From CAZRAL01 sp964598005 (GTDB taxonomy: Bacteria; Pseudomonadota; Gammaproteobacteria; Burkholderiales; Usitatibacteraceae), in NCBI GenBank assembly GCA_964598005.1, contig CAZRAL010000012.1:1-56921 (forward strand): a stretch of DNA of 56,921 bases, in the 5' to 3' direction. Positions 26,423 through 35,890 of the stretch are shown here, piece after piece. The first letter of the stretch is position 1. Each line of letters begins with the position of its first letter. The position numbers and the translations under genes were made by a program. The notes beneath the pieces were generated by a model. It saw only the letters and a list, made by a program, of their open reading frames with translations. It made no database searches and was not told the origin of the DNA.

Positions 26423-29400
26423 ATGTCACAAAACAACTGCAAGAATCTATTTTGTCTGCCATGGTTTTTTTCTCCTGCATTTCTGTCTGTATTCCTGTTC
26501 GCGCGGGCTAATCGTTTTGACGCGCGCCATCGCGAGGCCCGCTTAGCAGCGTGGCTCATGGGCGTATTTTTGGCAGCGGCGTGGCTGCCTGCGGCGCAGG
26601 CGCAAACAGAAGTCGCGGCCATTCCTATTTTGGGAGCAGGCGCTCAGACTGGTCAGGCGATCGTCAATCCGATTACCAATCAGATTTATATCCTAGGAGG
26701 AGCGGCTGGAGGTAATGATGCCATCACACAAATTGATGGCGCCACCCACGCCAGCAGCCCGATCGCACTGCCTGCAATTGGGGGTAATAATTATGGGCCT
26801 TTCGTGCTAAACCCGGTGAATAACCGCCTTTATGTAGTGAATTATCAGGACAGCCAGGTTATTGTGGTTGATCTCGCCAATAACAACATGACCACCACGA
26901 TCCAATTTCCCATGGTTGCAAGGCCAATTCGGCTGGCCGTAAATCCGGTAACCGGTAAGGTCTATGTAATACATGAAACTGGTGTTGTTTTCGTTGGGAA
27001 TATCAGCGTGATTGACAGCAATAACAACCCGACCTTCAATCTGTTGCCAATGGGGGGAGGAAACCTGTTTGACATTGCCATTAATCCGGTTAGCAATAAA
27101 ATCTATGTCGCTGATCAGTCAACCGCTTCAGTTATCGTGATCGATGGGCAAAACGATATAGTTGTCAATCAAATTACCATGTTGAATAGCCCAGTTAATG
27201 TGTCCGTGAACCCGGTGACCAACCTTGTTTATGTTGTCGAACGCGATGGCTCATCACAACAAGCCTTGGATAACGCGGCGGTGAGAATTATCGATGGGAC
27301 GAATGACACCTTGACACCGACCATCGTGTCGCTGCCAAGCGCATGGCGATTAACCATTAACCCAGCTACCAACAAGATCTATGTGGCAGCATCATCTTAT
27401 AATAATAGCGGATTAATCAGAGTGATCGATGCCGCGAACAACCATACGCTTACTACTATTGCGTTTATCCCTGGTCTAGAGCCCAACGTCATTGCGCTTA
27501 ATCCGGCTACCAATCAGCTCTATGTATTCGAAGGTGGTAGCAATACGGTGATGGTGATCGATGGCCAAACGGATACGCCCATAGCTACCCGTATGTTTGG
27601 CCAAGATCTCCGGTCCGCAGCGGTGAACCCGATTACCAACAAGATTTATTTTAGCGACAATGCGGGTCCCCCCGTAGTTCGGGTCATTGATGGCCACACC
27701 TACAACCCCGGCCCTGCTGATTCGATTGGTGTTGGAAGCAATCCGACTGCTGTGGCAGTGGATCCGGTTACCAACCGAATCTATGTCGCCAATCAAAATA
27801 GTGGTGACGTTTCAGTAATCGATGCTGTAACCGGTATGCCAATAATGGATCCTGCAACCGGAATGAACCCTGTAGCTGGACTCACCCCCTTTGACGTAGC
27901 GGTGAACCCGATCACCAATCTTGCCTATGTCACCAATGCAAATAATGGCAATGTCTCCGTCATCGATAGTGCAGCTAACAAAATCGCCGATATCACGGTT
28001 CAAGGGTTTCCGCATGGCGTGGCGGTAAATCCAGCCACCAATCGTATTTATGTGGCCAATAGTGGCACCGGTACGGTATCGGTGATCGACGGGGCGAGCA
28101 ACATAAATATTGCCAACGTCCCGGTTGGATTGGCTCCCAATGAACTGGCCATAAATCCATCTACCAACCGTATCTATGTCACCAGCTCAAGCAACAGCAT
28201 TTGGGTAATCGACGGGGCAACCAATACGGCAGCGCCCGTGAACGTGGGGGGCAATTCTTTTTCTGGTGGAATAGCAGTAAACCCGTCTCTTAACCTTACT
28301 TATGTTGTCACTGATCAGAATGGCGGCAGTATCGTGGTGATTGACGGGAATAACATGGCATCTGCTCCCATTGGAGTGATGGGGGCATCTACAATAGCCG
28401 TCAATCCCTCAACCAATCGCATCTACGTTGCCGCGCAAAATGTCGGTGGGGTATCGGTGATTGATGGAATGAATAATACGGTCATTGCCATGATCCCAAT
28501 CGGACAGAACCTTCAATCAATTATAGTTGATCAAGCCGCCAATCTGATCTACGTGTCCGCTCAAATGTCTGGGTGGGTATCAGTAATCGACGGAGCGACC
28601 CATACCAAGCTGGGCGATTTCTTGCCTAATAATGGTGGATTTCCTCGTGCGCTGGCGCTTAATCCGGTTACAGGCCGGGTCTATGCGACAAACAGCAACA
28701 ACAATAGTGTCACCGTTTACGATGGCCTGCGCGAAACGCCACTGCCGCTGACCACGACGGCCAGTCTGGCCAGTGGGGGTAATGTAACCACTGTAAACAT
28801 ACCCACCTTCAATTTCGCCACGACCAGTAACTATGCACCTAACGCCCCAGCGGTGCGTACCGTATTTTTCCAGCTCGATAGTTTGCAAGGCCCTTGGCAG
28901 CAGGCTAATGGGATGGCGCCCAATTTTAACGTTATGCTCCCCGTCCCGCTGGGCCAGCACGTGCTGTATGCTTTTGCTGTTGATGCCATGGAGGGGGGAG
29001 CTTCTTTTGATCCCCCACCTTTCGAAAGGTCTAATATTTTAGTTGGCCAGTTGACGGCCTTTTCCTTTACGGTCGCCCAGCCCGTGGCGCCTGTTTTTAC
29101 CAGTGCGGTACCAGCTGATATCACTGTTTTGGTCAATACCCCGATCATCAGCCCGCCCGCCTTTACGGCGGGTGGTGCGCCTACTCCTGATATCACCGCC
29201 ACGGGCCTGCCTCCTGGCATCGTGATGGACCCTGTGACCCACATCATCAGCGGTACTCCCATGATGACAGGACAATTTATGGTTACCGTGACTGCTGCCA
29301 ATGGCGTCATGCCCGACGCGGTGCAAATGTTCACCATCACAGTCAATGCCCTGCCTGTCTTCACCAGCATGCCTCCACCGATGACTATCAATGTCCTTCA

Positions 29401-30169
29401 AGGCGTAGCAATTCCTAACCTGACCTTCAGCGCAAACGGGTTTCCGGCTCCAACGCTTTCGACGATGAGCATGCTGCCGATGGGAGTCACCTTCGACCCT
29501 GCGACTGGCTTACTATCCGGCACTCCGATGGTGATGGGTATGTTCCCGATCACCATCACTGCCATGAACATGGCCGGGACAGCCACCCAGAACTTCACCC
29601 TGAATGTGGCTCCACCGGTCACGGCCTTTACCGGCCCCTCGATACCGGGACCGGGTAACATTACCGCTTCCTTCACGCCGAATGGCAATTGCAACTTTAC
29701 CACTAGCCAATTCATTGGCCCGCCGCCGGTGATAGCGTCGACTGGACCAGTGCCAGCCCCGCCATTACCCTTGGACTTCCCGCATGGATTATTCGATTTC
29801 AGGATAGACAATTGCCCCATCGTTGCCGGGGGGACAACGGTCAACTTCACCATCACCTACCCGTCAGCGCTACCGGCGGGGACGCAATACTGGAAATATG
29901 GCCCGACGCCGATGAACCCCATGCCGCACTGGTACGTACTGCCGGCGACGATCAGTGGTGTGACGGCGACCTTCAGCATCACTGATGGGGGATTGGGTGA
30001 TGATGATCTGATGGCTAACGGCACCATTATCGATCAGGGCGGGCCGGGCTCGCTGATCACCGCGCCGGTTCCGACCCTGTCGGAGTGGATGCTGATGTTG
30101 CTGGGCTTGCTGGTGATGGGCAGCGGGGTCTGGCTGGCCCGTCGGCGGGGAGTATTCGCGCCAGTTTGA
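26423..30169 (+). CDS. YVTN-repeat surface protein with He_PIG domains and IPTL-CTERM signal
   Basis: A 1248-residue exported protein. A signal region (to about residue 61, ending AAQA) precedes 16 repeats of about 42-45 residues with NPxTNxIYV and VSVIDG, the YVTN beta-propeller type. Two putative-Ig (He_PIG) domains follow (each LPxGxxxDPxTxxxSGTP), then a choice-of-anchor U domain with LPAGTQYWKYGPTPMNP and GLGDDDLMANG. The end is an IPTL-CTERM sorting signal: PTLSEW, a hydrophobic helix, then RRR. In this sorting class the tail is thought to be processed by a dedicated membrane enzyme, which is not in the window. GGAGGG precedes ATG 26423. Ligand and role are unknown; cell-surface adhesion or sensing is a guess. 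Confidence 0.9.
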   Translation: MSQNNCKNLFCLPWFFSPAFLSVFLFARANRFDARHREARLAAWLMGVFLAAAWLPAAQAQTEVAAIPILGAGAQTGQAIVNPITNQIYILGGAAGGNDAITQIDGATHASSPIALPAIGGNNYGPFVLNPVNNRLYVVNYQDSQVIVVDLANNNMTTTIQFPMVARPIRLAVNPVTGKVYVIHETGVVFVGNISVIDSNNNPTFNLLPMGGGNLFDIAINPVSNKIYVADQSTASVIVIDGQNDIVVNQITMLNSPVNVSVNPVTNLVYVVERDGSSQQALDNAAVRIIDGTNDTLTPTIVSLPSAWRLTINPATNKIYVAASSYNNSGLIRVIDAANNHTLTTIAFIPGLEPNVIALNPATNQLYVFEGGSNTVMVIDGQTDTPIATRMFGQDLRSAAVNPITNKIYFSDNAGPPVVRVIDGHTYNPGPADSIGVGSNPTAVAVDPVTNRIYVANQNSGDVSVIDAVTGMPIMDPATGMNPVAGLTPFDVAVNPITNLAYVTNANNGNVSVIDSAANKIADITVQGFPHGVAVNPATNRIYVANSGTGTVSVIDGASNINIANVPVGLAPNELAINPSTNRIYVTSSSNSIWVIDGATNTAAPVNVGGNSFSGGIAVNPSLNLTYVVTDQNGGSIVVIDGNNMASAPIGVMGASTIAVNPSTNRIYVAAQNVGGVSVIDGMNNTVIAMIPIGQNLQSIIVDQAANLIYVSAQMSGWVSVIDGATHTKLGDFLPNNGGFPRALALNPVTGRVYATNSNNNSVTVYDGLRETPLPLTTTASLASGGNVTTVNIPTFNFATTSNYAPNAPAVRTVFFQLDSLQGPWQQANGMAPNFNVMLPVPLGQHVLYAFAVDAMEGGASFDPPPFERSNILVGQLTAFSFTVAQPVAPVFTSAVPADITVLVNTPIISPPAFTAGGAPTPDITATGLPPGIVMDPVTHIISGTPMMTGQFMVTVTAANGVMPDAVQMFTITVNALPVFTSMPPPMTINVLQGVAIPNLTFSANGFPAPTLSTMSMLPMGVTFDPATGLLSGTPMVMGMFPITITAMNMAGTATQNFTLNVAPPVTAFTGPSIPGPGNITASFTPNGNCNFTTSQFIGPPPVIASTGPVPAPPLPLDFPHGLFDFRIDNCPIVAGGTTVNFTITYPSALPAGTQYWKYGPTPMNPMPHWYVLPATISGVTATFSITDGGLGDDDLMANGTIIDQGGPGSLITAPVPTLSEWMLMLLGLLVMGSGVWLARRRGVFAPV

Positions 30170-30198
30170 ATCCGCATCAATTGTAAAAACCTGTGAGA

Positions 30199-30225
30199 AG
30201 CCGGGCTAGTTCAGCCCGGCTTTTT
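30199..30225 (+). terminator. Rho-independent terminator after the IPTL-CTERM gene
   Basis: A perfect 9-bp stem (agccgggct and agcccggct) with a 5-base loop, followed directly by a T run. It begins 30 bases after the stop codon and should end transcription of the large surface-protein gene. Confidence 0.92.
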
Positions 30226-30252
30226 CTATTGATGTGGCCCGTTGATACAGTC

Positions 30253-30273
30253 CCCCTCTTTGGAAAAGAGCGG
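30253..30273. repeat. Inverted copy of the cccctcttt hairpin repeat
   Basis: The stem-loop cccctcttt-gga-aaagagcgg matches 19836-19856 in opposite orientation with one arm mismatch, and flanking bases also agree (caatctc...ccgcc). A related third stem (ccctttttcaagaggg) lies at about 30329-30345. The rest of the 30226-30431 gap holds nothing recognisable. Confidence 0.5.
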
Positions 30274-30431
30274 CGGCGGTGAGATTGCCAGCCGCTTTCC
30301 GGCAGCAAGCATTTCCAGTTTTCCTCATTTCCCCTTTTTCAAGAGGGAAGTTTGGTCCTCTCGGACGGTATTGCGATATCGAGCTTATCGACCGAGTTTA
30401 TCTGTCGGACCGTCAGCTTCAACCCGGTTGT

Positions 30432-32090
30432 TTACGCGGTTGAAGTCGGCGTAGCGGCCACCAGACTGGTTGCGCTGGCTGTGGCCACGGCGTCGGCCAG
30501 CGTAGCGTAAAGCGATACGCCGTATTTCTCGGCCAGCTTGATCCGCTCCAGTTTGAGCTGCACGCGCTCGTTCATTTCTGTCAGCGCCAGTCGCTTGCCG
30601 TTTTTATGCAGGCGCGCGGCCAATTGCGACAGCGCCTGCAGGCCGGTGGCGTCGATGAAGGGTACACGGCCCATGCGCAGGATCAACACGCGCACTTCTT
30701 CGTGCAGCCCCTGCAGATTGCGTTCGAATTTTTCCGCAGCGCCAAAAAAGAACGGCCCGTCGATCGAATAGACGATCACGCCGTAGGGCAGATCGATTTT
30801 TTCCTGTGCGCGGAATTCCCGGTTCAGTGTGGCGTCGTCGAGATATTCGACTTTGACCACGCCCGCCATACGGTGCATGAATAACAGCGCAGCGAGAATG
30901 ACGCCCACGTTCACAGCCAATACCAGATCGGTAAACACGGTGAGAACGAAAGTCAGGATCAACACCAGCTTGTCGGCGCGCGCGGAGTAACGCGCCATGT
31001 CGATAAAGCGCCGTGCTTCCGACATATTCCACGCCACGATAAACAGAATCGCTGCCAGCACGGCCAGCGGAATATGCCGCGCCAATGGGGCCAAAAACAG
31101 CAGAATCAGCACCAGCACCACCGCATTGGTAATACTGGAAACGGGTGAAGTAGCGCCGTTGCGAATGCCGGTGGCGGTACGCGCGATGGCGCCCGTAGCG
31201 GCAAAGCCGCCGAAGAATGGCGTGACCATATTGGCCAGCCCTTGGCCAATCAGTTCCTGATTGGAATCGTGATGGGTGCCGCTCATGCCGTCGGCCACCA
31301 CTGCTGATAACAGGGATTCGATGGCGCCCAGCATGGCGATAGTAATGGCCGAGCCGATCAGTTCGACGATGGCGGTAAAAGTGATGCCCAGCTTTTCAAA
31401 GTGCGGCAATGTTTCGGGAATATCGCCGACCGTTTTCACGCCTTCGAACTGGAACAGATATTGCGCCAGGGTGACGCCGACCAGCGCGATGAAAGGCGCG
31501 GGGATGCGGGGCGTGAGGCGCGGCGCAACGATCAGGATCGCCAGTGCGGCCAGCGCCAGCCCCGTGGTGGCAGGATGCAACTGCGGCAAAGCAAGAAGCT
31601 GCGCATAGACCTTTTGATGGAAATAGGGGAGATCGTGCAGGGCAATCGGCAGACCGAAAAAATCCTTCCACTGCCCGGCAAAAATGATCAACGCAATGCC
31701 CGCCGTAAATCCGGTCACCACCGGGTCGGGGATGTATTTGATGACCATGCCCAGCCGCAGCAAACCCATCGCCAGCAGAATCGCCCCCGCCATCAGCGTG
31801 GCGATTTGCAGGCCGACAATGCCGTGTTTGGCGGTAATGGCGGCAAGGATGACGATAAACGCCCCCGTCGGGCCGGTGATCAGCACACGGCTGCCGCCAA
31901 AAATTGCGGCGATCAAGCCGCCGACGATAGCGGTATATAAACCCTGCTCGGCTTTCGCGCCTGAGGCAATGGCAAACGCCATGCACAGCGGCAGGGAAAT
32001 AATGCCGACAACGATGCCTGCCTGAATATTGGCGGTCAGATGTGGCGGCTTGAGCAGGCCGGCTTTTTGGGCTTCGAGAAGGGCAAACAT
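30432..32090 (-). CDS. SulP family inorganic anion transporter
   Basis: A 552-residue inner-membrane transporter. The membrane domain (about 14-415) includes the family features SLPLCMAFAIASG, GPTGAFIVILA and YIPDPVVTGFTAGIALI. The C-terminal cytosolic STAS domain (about 435-545) contains VIVYSIDGPFFFGAAEKF and FIDATGLQAL. SulP proteins move sulfate, bicarbonate or dicarboxylates, often with Na+ or H+; bacterial members without a linked carbonic anhydrase are hard to assign, and none is adjacent here. The gene is 60 bases downstream of kefC on the same strand and might be read from the same transcript. Confidence 0.9.
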   Translation of the reverse strand: MFALLEAQKAGLLKPPHLTANIQAGIVVGIISLPLCMAFAIASGAKAEQGLYTAIVGGLIAAIFGGSRVLITGPTGAFIVILAAITAKHGIVGLQIATLMAGAILLAMGLLRLGMVIKYIPDPVVTGFTAGIALIIFAGQWKDFFGLPIALHDLPYFHQKVYAQLLALPQLHPATTGLALAALAILIVAPRLTPRIPAPFIALVGVTLAQYLFQFEGVKTVGDIPETLPHFEKLGITFTAIVELIGSAITIAMLGAIESLLSAVVADGMSGTHHDSNQELIGQGLANMVTPFFGGFAATGAIARTATGIRNGATSPVSSITNAVVLVLILLFLAPLARHIPLAVLAAILFIVAWNMSEARRFIDMARYSARADKLVLILTFVLTVFTDLVLAVNVGVILAALLFMHRMAGVVKVEYLDDATLNREFRAQEKIDLPYGVIVYSIDGPFFFGAAEKFERNLQGLHEEVRVLILRMGRVPFIDATGLQALSQLAARLHKNGKRLALTEMNERVQLKLERIKLAEKYGVSLYATLADAVATASATSLVAATPTSTA

Positions 32091-32150
32091 GCAGGCACCA
32101 TTATCGCGCGGATGCGGGTCGGTGACTATAAGTGCACCGATTCATACCGG

Positions 32151-33941
32151 TTAGCGCCAGCCGCTGCTGTCATGGTCTTCCTCGAAGCGGCGGCGATCAC
32201 GTTCGAACTGGGCCTGCAATTCGTCGCGCCCGGCTTTGGCTGCGGAGACCCGCCGCGCTTCATCCTTGAAATGCGGAATCAAGGCTTCCAGACCTACGAT
32301 ATTGTGTCGGCGGAACACATCGGCCATTTCGCGCGCGCGGAAACGGTCGGTGCCCAGCCCCTCCAGCGCGTGGCGCCCCGCCCGTAGCGCGGCTTCGAAG
32401 GTTTCGCGTTCCACGGTTTCGACGCCGCGCGAACGCAGCTCGATGTAATGGGTGACGTTGCGGGCGCGCGCGACAATTTTCAGGTGCGGAAAATGTTCGC
32501 GGGCCAGATCGGTTAATTGAAGGCTGTCTTCCGCATCGTCGATGGCATTGATCAGCAAGCGGGCTTTCGCCGCACCAGCGGCTTGCAGCAGATCGAGGCG
32601 CGTGGCATCGCCGTAAAATACTTTGTAGCCGAATTTGCGCAGCATGTCGATTTGATCGGGATCGTGATCCAGCACCACGGCGCGGATGCCATTGGCAAAC
32701 AGCAGGCGACCAATAATCTGGCCGAAACGGCCGAACCCGGCAATGATCACCGGCGCATTGGTTTCATCGATGGCCTCGCTTGTGACATTTCCTCTGGCAC
32801 ATTCGCGGCGCGCCATGATGCGGTCATGGGCAATCAGCAGTAATGGTGTAGTGGCCATGGACAGGGCAACGGTCATCACCAACAGGGCCTCCCATTCGCT
32901 ACTTAACACGCCGGCCAGCCGTGCAGCGCCGAAAATTACAAAGGCGAATTCGCCACCTTGCGAGAGCAGAATGGCAAACAAAAAGCGCTGCCGCGGTGTA
33001 ATGCCGATCAACCGCGCGCACAGCCACAACATCGATAATTTGATCAGCAGGAATCCTCCCACCAGCGCCGCGACCGCAAAGGGGCGGCTGGCGAGCAGCC
33101 CAAAGTCGATCGACATACCGACCGAGATAAAAAAGAGACCGAGCAGCAGGCCTTTAAAGGGCTCGATATCGGTTTCCAGTGCATGCCGGTACTCGGAACT
33201 GGCGAGCAAGACGCCGGCCAGAAACGCGCCCAGCCCCATCGACAGCCCGGCTAGTGACATGAGCTGCGAAATGCCAATCACCAGCAGCAACGCGAATGCG
33301 GTGAAGACTTCGCGCAATCCTGTGGCGGCGATGATGCGCAGCGCCGGGCGGGTGAGATAAAGGCCGATGACGACAACGCTGGCGATGGCGCCCAAAGCCT
33401 TGGCCGCCTCGACCCAGCCATTGGCGGTGCTATTCGCAGCACTGGCGCCGAGCAGCGGCACAATGGCCAGCAGCGGAATGGCGGCAATATCCTGAAACAG
33501 CAGCACGGCAAAGCTGGCCCGACCAGTCGGCGTCGGTAAAAAATTGCGCTCGGTCATGGTTGCGACCGCAATCGCCGTCGAGGAAAGCGCCAGCGCCAAA
33601 CCGGCGACCAGCGCTGCTTTCCAGCCCAACCCTGCCGCCATGCCTGCCCCCGCCAGCGCCAGCCCGCACAACGCCAATTGCAGCAGGCCACCGCCGAATA
33701 CGGCGCGGCGCATCGACATCAGGCGCTGCGGCTCCAGTTCGAGGCCGATCACGAACAGCATCAACACCACGCCGAATTCGGAGAAATGCCGCGCGGTTTC
33801 CACGTCCTCGATCAGGCGCAACCCCCACGGGCCGATGACTGCTCCGGCAATCAGATAGCCGAGTACTGCGCCGAGGCCAAGGCGTTTGGCCAACGGAACG
33901 CAGACGACGGCGGCGGCCAGATAAACGAGCGCGCCGATCAT
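32151..33941 (-). CDS. kefC: Glutathione-regulated K+/H+ antiporter KefC-like (CPA2)
   Basis: A 596-residue antiporter. About 12 membrane helices (1-375) belong to the CPA2 fold, with IGLELEPQRL, and a cytosolic RCK-N domain follows with the nucleotide loop GFGRFGQIIGRLL and GDATRLDLLQAAG. The C-terminal tail is highly charged. In E. coli KefC lets K+ out and H+ in when glutathione adducts form, protecting against electrophiles; glutathione normally holds it closed. The partner reductase kefF is encoded just upstream with a 4-base overlap (ATGA), which strongly supports the assignment. KefB is the main alternative name. Confidence 0.9.
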   Translation of the reverse strand: MIGALVYLAAAVVCVPLAKRLGLGAVLGYLIAGAVIGPWGLRLIEDVETARHFSEFGVVLMLFVIGLELEPQRLMSMRRAVFGGGLLQLALCGLALAGAGMAAGLGWKAALVAGLALALSSTAIAVATMTERNFLPTPTGRASFAVLLFQDIAAIPLLAIVPLLGASAANSTANGWVEAAKALGAIASVVVIGLYLTRPALRIIAATGLREVFTAFALLLVIGISQLMSLAGLSMGLGAFLAGVLLASSEYRHALETDIEPFKGLLLGLFFISVGMSIDFGLLASRPFAVAALVGGFLLIKLSMLWLCARLIGITPRQRFLFAILLSQGGEFAFVIFGAARLAGVLSSEWEALLVMTVALSMATTPLLLIAHDRIMARRECARGNVTSEAIDETNAPVIIAGFGRFGQIIGRLLFANGIRAVVLDHDPDQIDMLRKFGYKVFYGDATRLDLLQAAGAAKARLLINAIDDAEDSLQLTDLAREHFPHLKIVARARNVTHYIELRSRGVETVERETFEAALRAGRHALEGLGTDRFRAREMADVFRRHNIVGLEALIPHFKDEARRVSAAKAGRDELQAQFERDRRRFEEDHDSSGWR

Positions 33942-34471
33942 TTGGAAGATTCCGCAAAAGCCAGCAAACGCGAACGCAACGCTTGCGCGGCGGCCTGAAT
34001 GACGGCGTTGCTTTCGCTGTGTGCGCCATGTACCACTAATGGTGGCAGCCAGTGCATGCCGCAGAATTTTGCGGTTTGCTCAATAGGGGCGATAAAGTCG
34101 GCAAACGGTCGCTTGTGCATGCCCTCGGGCGCATAAGCCGCGGCGGTGCCCCCTGTACTGGTGACCCACAGCGTTTGTTTGCCGTGCAGGGCCGTTCCAC
34201 CTTCGCCGAACGCCCAGCCGCGCACCAGTACCGTATCGAACCAGTGCTTGAGCAGCGCGGGCACACCGTACCAGTAGAAAGGATGCAGCCAGACCACCAG
34301 GCGGGCGCGCAGCAAGGCTTGCTGCTCGGCATCGATATCGATATCGAAATCGGGATAGCGCTCGTACAGCGAGCGGATTTCCAAATCAGGAAGATCGCGT
34401 ACGGCGTCGACAAGCACCCGGCAGGCGCGCGAATGTTGCGGATAGGGATGAGCGTAGACGATAAGGATCAT
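33938..34471 (-). CDS. kefF: KefF-type quinone oxidoreductase, KefC regulatory subunit
   Basis: A 177-residue flavodoxin-fold NAD(P)H:quinone reductase. It begins MILIVYAHPYPQHSRA and has EIRSLYERYPDFDIDIDAEQ, both very close to E. coli KefF, plus the FMN-binding stretch LHPFYWYGVPALLKHWFD. KefF binds KefC and is needed for full antiport activity; as an enzyme it can reduce electrophilic quinones. Its stop overlaps the kefC start, so the two are translationally coupled. Upstream, 78 bases separate it from queG, with which it may be co-transcribed. Confidence 0.92.
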   Translation of the reverse strand: MILIVYAHPYPQHSRACRVLVDAVRDLPDLEIRSLYERYPDFDIDIDAEQQALLRARLVVWLHPFYWYGVPALLKHWFDTVLVRGWAFGEGGTALHGKQTLWVTSTGGTAAAYAPEGMHKRPFADFIAPIEQTAKFCGMHWLPPLVVHGAHSESNAVIQAAAQALRSRLLAFAESSK

Positions 34472-34549
34472 CGGGTCGGCGAGGAGTTGATCATGTTCAA
34501 CAAGTGCCGCATCGTAACCCGAAAGTACATTGCTGCGCGATGCAGAAGG

Positions 34550-35665
34550 CTATTCAACTTTTTTGCTGCTGAATGGATGGGATGGTGCGGGCGACACCGC
34601 CAAAGCCCACACCACATGTTCGCGCACCAACGCGGAAGGATCGTCCTTGCGGGCATTCAAAGCGGCTCGCAGCGCCGCGCCGCGCACATCGGAAGCCGGT
34701 ACGGCGCGGCGCGCATTACCCATTGCCACCGCGATATTGCGCGACCAGCGCTCATAGCCGATGCGGCGAATAGCGCTGCCTGCCATGCGTTCATTGAATT
34801 GCTGTTCGGTCCAGGCAAATAGCGCCGCGAGTGTGATGTCGTCCAGTTGATGCCGAACTTTAAAATCGGGGTGCGTGGCGTCCTGGGCATATTTATTCCA
34901 AGGGCACACCAGTTGGCAATCGTCGCAACCATAAATGCGATTGCCGAGCAATGGCCGCAGCGCTTCAGGAATGCTGCCCTTATGCTCGATGGTGAGATAG
35001 GAGATGCAACGCCGTGCATCGAGCTGATACGGTGCCACGATGGCCTGCGTGGGACAGACTTCGATACAGCGCGTGCACGAGCCGCAGTGTTCAGAAACAT
35101 CGTGGTCTACGGGCAAGGGCAGGCTGGTATATAGCTCGCCCAGAAAAAACAGCGAACCGGCATCGCGTGACAGCAGCAAGGTATGTTTGCCGCGCCAGCC
35201 CAGCCCGGCCTTGCGCGCCAGCGCCACCTCCATGACCGGCGCGCTATCGGTAAAGACGCGATACGGAAAAGCACCAATTTTTTCTTCGATATGCGTGGCC
35301 AATTGTTGCAGCTTGGTGCGTAACACCTTGTGATAATCGCGGCCCAGCGCATAACGGGAAATAAACGCCGATTCGGGATCATCGATCACCTCCCAACTAT
35401 TGCGTGCGGCGGGCGGACGGTAATTCAGCCGTACGCTAATGACGCGTAACGTGCCGGGAACCAGCTCGGCGGGGCGAGCGCGGCGGGCACCGTGCCGGGC
35501 CATATAATCCATGTCGCCATGAAAGCCGCGCGCCAGCCAGTTCATGAGGAAGACTTCTTCTTCGGCGAGGTGGGTATCGCTGATGCCGATTTCCTGAAAA
35601 CCCAATTGGTGGCCGTGCTTTTTGATATCGCGGGCCAGTGCGGTAAAGTCGAATGTGGCATCCAT
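34550..35665 (-). CDS. queG: Epoxyqueuosine reductase
   Basis: A 371-residue cobalamin- and iron-sulfur-dependent enzyme that makes queuosine in the tRNA anticodon wobble position from epoxyqueuosine. Two [4Fe-4S] clusters are indicated by CGSCTRCIEVCP and CDDCQLVCPWN, and the N-terminal DUF1730 part contains LNYRPP and GRDYHKVLR. A C-terminal HEAT-like helical region (about 300-355) completes the family form. The length is normal. It is the first gene of a minus-strand group with kefF and kefC; a functional link is not obvious. Confidence 0.94.
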   Translation of the reverse strand: MDATFDFTALARDIKKHGHQLGFQEIGISDTHLAEEEVFLMNWLARGFHGDMDYMARHGARRARPAELVPGTLRVISVRLNYRPPAARNSWEVIDDPESAFISRYALGRDYHKVLRTKLQQLATHIEEKIGAFPYRVFTDSAPVMEVALARKAGLGWRGKHTLLLSRDAGSLFFLGELYTSLPLPVDHDVSEHCGSCTRCIEVCPTQAIVAPYQLDARRCISYLTIEHKGSIPEALRPLLGNRIYGCDDCQLVCPWNKYAQDATHPDFKVRHQLDDITLAALFAWTEQQFNERMAGSAIRRIGYERWSRNIAVAMGNARRAVPASDVRGAALRAALNARKDDPSALVREHVVWALAVSPAPSHPFSSKKVE

Positions 35666-35890
35666 GTGCGAAGTGTAACGTTCCCGAAGTGCGCCATGTC
35701 ATTTAGTTTGTCAAATCACTGTCAGATGACGCCAAAGGTGAGTCGCGCGAACGACTAGGAAACCATAAACAATGGATGCGATTACGCGTTCAGGCTTGAT
35801 TACTATGCACAGTGAATATACGCCTGCGGGTTTTTCTCCGATACCGTTCTAACCTATAAAGGGCGATGGTTATCGTCGGTTGGGATTCAA
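35666..35890. other. 225-bp gap without recognisable features
   Basis: Between the queG start and the end of the ABC-F gene there is a stretch that holds the queG promoter region. A 26-codon open frame from ATG 35772 has no ribosome site and no recognisable match, so I do not call it. No repeat or RNA structure stood out. Confidence 0.4.

Noticed and set aside
26640..28720. Possible CRISPR or other DNA repeat array
   Set aside because: The regular spacing comes from YVTN protein repeats within one open frame; the DNA copies vary at synonymous sites and no cas gene is present.
35772..35852. A 26-codon open frame in the queG/ABC-F gap
   Set aside because: No ribosome site, no leader or repeat features and no recognisable similarity.
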